The translations under genes and the position numbers were made by a program. Of a stretch of DNA of 64,000 nucleotides, positions 1-64,000 are shown in pieces (position 1 is the first letter of the stretch; each line of letters begins with the position of its first letter). The stretch spans positions 2,745,832 through 2,809,831 of the forward strand of contig NC_064538.1 in the NCBI RefSeq assembly GCF_023856365.1. The letters are read 5' to 3'. The notes beneath the pieces were generated by a model. The model was not told the DNA's origin. It made no database searches and saw only the letters and a program-made list of their open reading frames with translations. The DNA is from Brienomyrus brachyistius (lineage: Eukaryota; Chordata; Actinopteri; Osteoglossiformes; Mormyridae).

Positions 1-29660
<29,660 letters not shown>

Positions 29661-30720
29661 GTCCGTAACCTCTGCTGAAGCAACTGCAATCCCGAATCGC
29701 CTTTTCTTTCTTTTTTTTGCCTTAGCTTACATGCAATCGGGCGCAATTATGCAAACATTCCGTTCGTTAATATTAATGTGCTTGTAACCTATTAATTGCA
29801 AGCTCTCTCGGTAGCTCCGGAGGCATCGAACTCAGCGCTGCACTGGCTTGTCCTTAACTGCACTGATGACGCCAGTCGGAGCAAAACGCTGATGAAACAA
29901 CGTGGGACAGCGGACTTCTGTAATCCAGACATGTCAGTCAAAAAAAAAAAAAAAAAAAACTCCTGGTTCTTATCCTTCCGTATCGATTTGTCGGTACCGA
30001 AGTCGTCTACCTACTAGATAACCCAGGTAACCTAGATAACACAATTCTAACCCAAACCAGTAATCAGTCAACCTAAATCGAAAAAAACTGGGTCGCTTTC
30101 CAGTAGGGATAACATCTTTAAATTTATATTCTGGAAGATCAACGCAAATTAACGTTAAAGAAAACATCGAAAATGGGAAAAAAAACCTTGTGGAAATACC
30201 TGATCTCGGGAGATATTTTTAATTTTTATAAACAGCTAGACTAAATGAAAGACTACTGAACCTGACATATAATACATTATGGCACGGCCAATGTAACGGT
30301 GAGGAGCCTAAAGCAGTCCGGTTCGGCAACCCAATATTGCCGAACGCAAACTGCAGCACACTGCATGTCTAGCCCACCAGTGAGGCCCAAACCGGATTCG
30401 TTACTCCGGTTTAGAGTTACATTAGTTCGGCGCGCGGTTACTGTAACAAGCAAGATCTTGGATGTCATTGGCGTTTTTTTTTGCAAGGGCTTACTGTTTG
30501 TTGATTAAAACAAAATCATTTGGATTTCTACTTGTCATTTTAAATACAGACACAAAAATTAAACCAACAGGCCTACACCTACATAAAGAAGAGTTGGAAT
30601 AATCTACTTTTAAGTGGTAATTTTGAGGCATATAGTTAATTCCATTCGTTGGCAAACCACCGTAATAGATTAAAGGCGTCGTCAGATTAAAAAAAATATA
30701 TATCAGACGCAGAATTATTA
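29661..30720. other. Intergenic sequence, no gene seen
   Basis: AT-rich sequence between the IFFO2 promoter and the UBR4 3' end. It includes an A-run at 29,941-29,959. No conserved frame, RNA gene or transposon end was recognised. Confidence 0.6.
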
Positions 30721-30725
30721 CAGCT

Positions 30726-31867
30726 TTTATTAATCTTCTGCTAAACCAAAAAAGCAAACATTCAGCGACAGTTGAACATTGTAGCAACGTGAATAGGCAA
30801 AGAAACACTAAACTGGATCGAAACAAACTCCACACCATGCATTCTGCTCTGAGTACAATGGCGCCCTCTGCAGGCGTCGATATATTAACGAGTTTCTTGA
30901 TCACTGAGTCTGCACTCAGCGGCACTGTGCTTACCAGAAACAAAAACGGCTGTGGGGGGTCGACAGAGATGAAATCTGCAGGATATTCTTATTTTATCTT
31001 GTGAATGACAAAAAAAAAAAAAAAAAAAAAAAACACGAAGCCAGTGTAGTTGTGGACCCACAAAAAAAATCAGAACTAAATTTAACCAAAAGATTATTAC
31101 CCCAAATGTACCCAATTTTCCCAAAGAGGATAATAAGAGTTTTCTGGAAAGTTGTCAGCATAATGAAAACGTGGTATCCTGTCCTGAATCAGGATTTCAT
31201 AACAGGGAGGAAAGTTTTCTCTGTTTAATTTGATTATAAAAATGAGACCTAACATCTGTTTGGTCTTAAAAAGCCAACAAGTCAATAACTCCCATAAATT
31301 AGAACAAGGGACAATGACAAAACCTGCTAAATCCTGGGAAAGGGGGAGATGAGGTACCTACATAAAAAGATTAGTTACTCCTGTGAAGCTCACACTAGCT
31401 TCCTGTGAATCTGTAAATTAATCGTTTTTAACAAAAAACCGCAACCAAAATTAAACAATTAATTTTCTTTGTTTTAGCTTGAAAATACTTAAAATTACTC
31501 GGGGATTCTGTACCCAGACATGTTGTGTGTAATAACACAGGCGTTTTATATTACAGAAACCCTTTTAGTAAATAGGATGCATAAACTTGTCAGGCTACAC
31601 ATAGAGTTTTCTGGTTGTTTAAAGAATAGCATATTGAAAGCTGCTCAAAGCAGAAACGAGGGCTGGGTGCGCTTGTCTGTGTGTTTTACTGTGTGTGTTC
31701 ATTGCTGTGTGTCTGTGTGAAGAAGCAGGGAAGCTCTTCGCCTCCTGTTGAGAAGGTGTCCTGGGAAGAGGCTTTTCCACGGAGTCCCTGCAAACGGGGG
31801 CCGTTTTGTCTCCACGTGGGACACCGGGTGTGGACTGAAGCCATCTGAAGTCCAGTACTAATCCCCA
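30726..31867 (-). other. UBR4 3' UTR and downstream region
   Basis: Sequence after the UBR4 stop on the minus strand. Candidate poly(A) signals are ATTAAA (plus-strand tttaat, 31224-31229) and AATAAA (plus-strand tttatt, 30726-30731). An A25-type run lies at 31,009-31,033. Which signal is used cannot be decided from sequence. Confidence 0.4.
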
Positions 31868-63851
<31,984 letters not shown>

Positions 63852-64000
63852 CTGAGGGGAAAAAAATCAGGGCGCGTCAAGTTCCGAACAGCGCACAGCG
63901 AAAATTCAGAAACGCGAGCGACATCACTAAAGCAAGATGCATTATCAGTTTTTCTGACGTCTTAGCAGACAGCCGATTCAAAGCATTGGTTTAAACTGAG
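63852..64000 (-). other. UBR4 intron upstream of the first exon in the window
   Basis: The acceptor tcccctcag precedes exon 1 of this list. Nothing else was recognised. Confidence 0.7.

Overview
The window is genomic DNA of a ray-finned fish. The evidence is long introns with GT-AG splice sites, abundant microsatellites, a 5S-rRNA-derived SINE, hAT-like foldback elements, and two vertebrate genes next to each other in the order seen in tetrapods. I do not claim a species.

Region 1 (1 to 29,103, minus strand) is the 5' two thirds of IFFO2, intermediate filament family orphan 2. Six exons were assembled by hand. Their splice phases agree throughout and give 389 codons, which include the whole coil-1 part of the rod. 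The remaining 3' exons lie to the left of position 1. Intron 1 is about 21 kb. It holds most of the repeats, including a 45-bp minisatellite of about 37 copies (16.9-18.6 kb) and a 40-bp minisatellite of 14 copies (22.7-23.3 kb).

Region 2 (29.1-31.9 kb) is intergenic. It contains the IFFO2 5' flank and the UBR4 3' UTR. UBR4 lies head to tail upstream of IFFO2 on the same strand.

Region 3 (31,868 to 63,851, minus strand) is the 3' part of UBR4, the giant N-degron E3 ubiquitin ligase. I placed 63 consecutive coding exons covering about 3,146 residues. They run from shortly after the UBR-box region (which lies beyond 64,000) to the natural stop, and include a Cys-rich zinc cluster and the C-terminal hemiRING/UZI E3 module. 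Splice phases join without gaps except in four exons. Each of those four has one extra base inside a G/C homopolymer, which looks like a sequence-consensus error rather than decay of the gene. One intron, inside the hemiRING, uses a GC donor and also carries a foldback transposon.

IFFO2 should encode a structural filament-like protein and UBR4 a ubiquitin ligase. Nothing in the sequence shows a functional link between them; their adjacency is conserved synteny. No RNA gene, CRISPR array, virus or bacterial-type system was found. The most useful results are the exon map, the four frameshift sites, the GC-AG intron, a family of hAT-like foldback elements with visible 8-bp target-site duplications, and three homogenised minisatellites.
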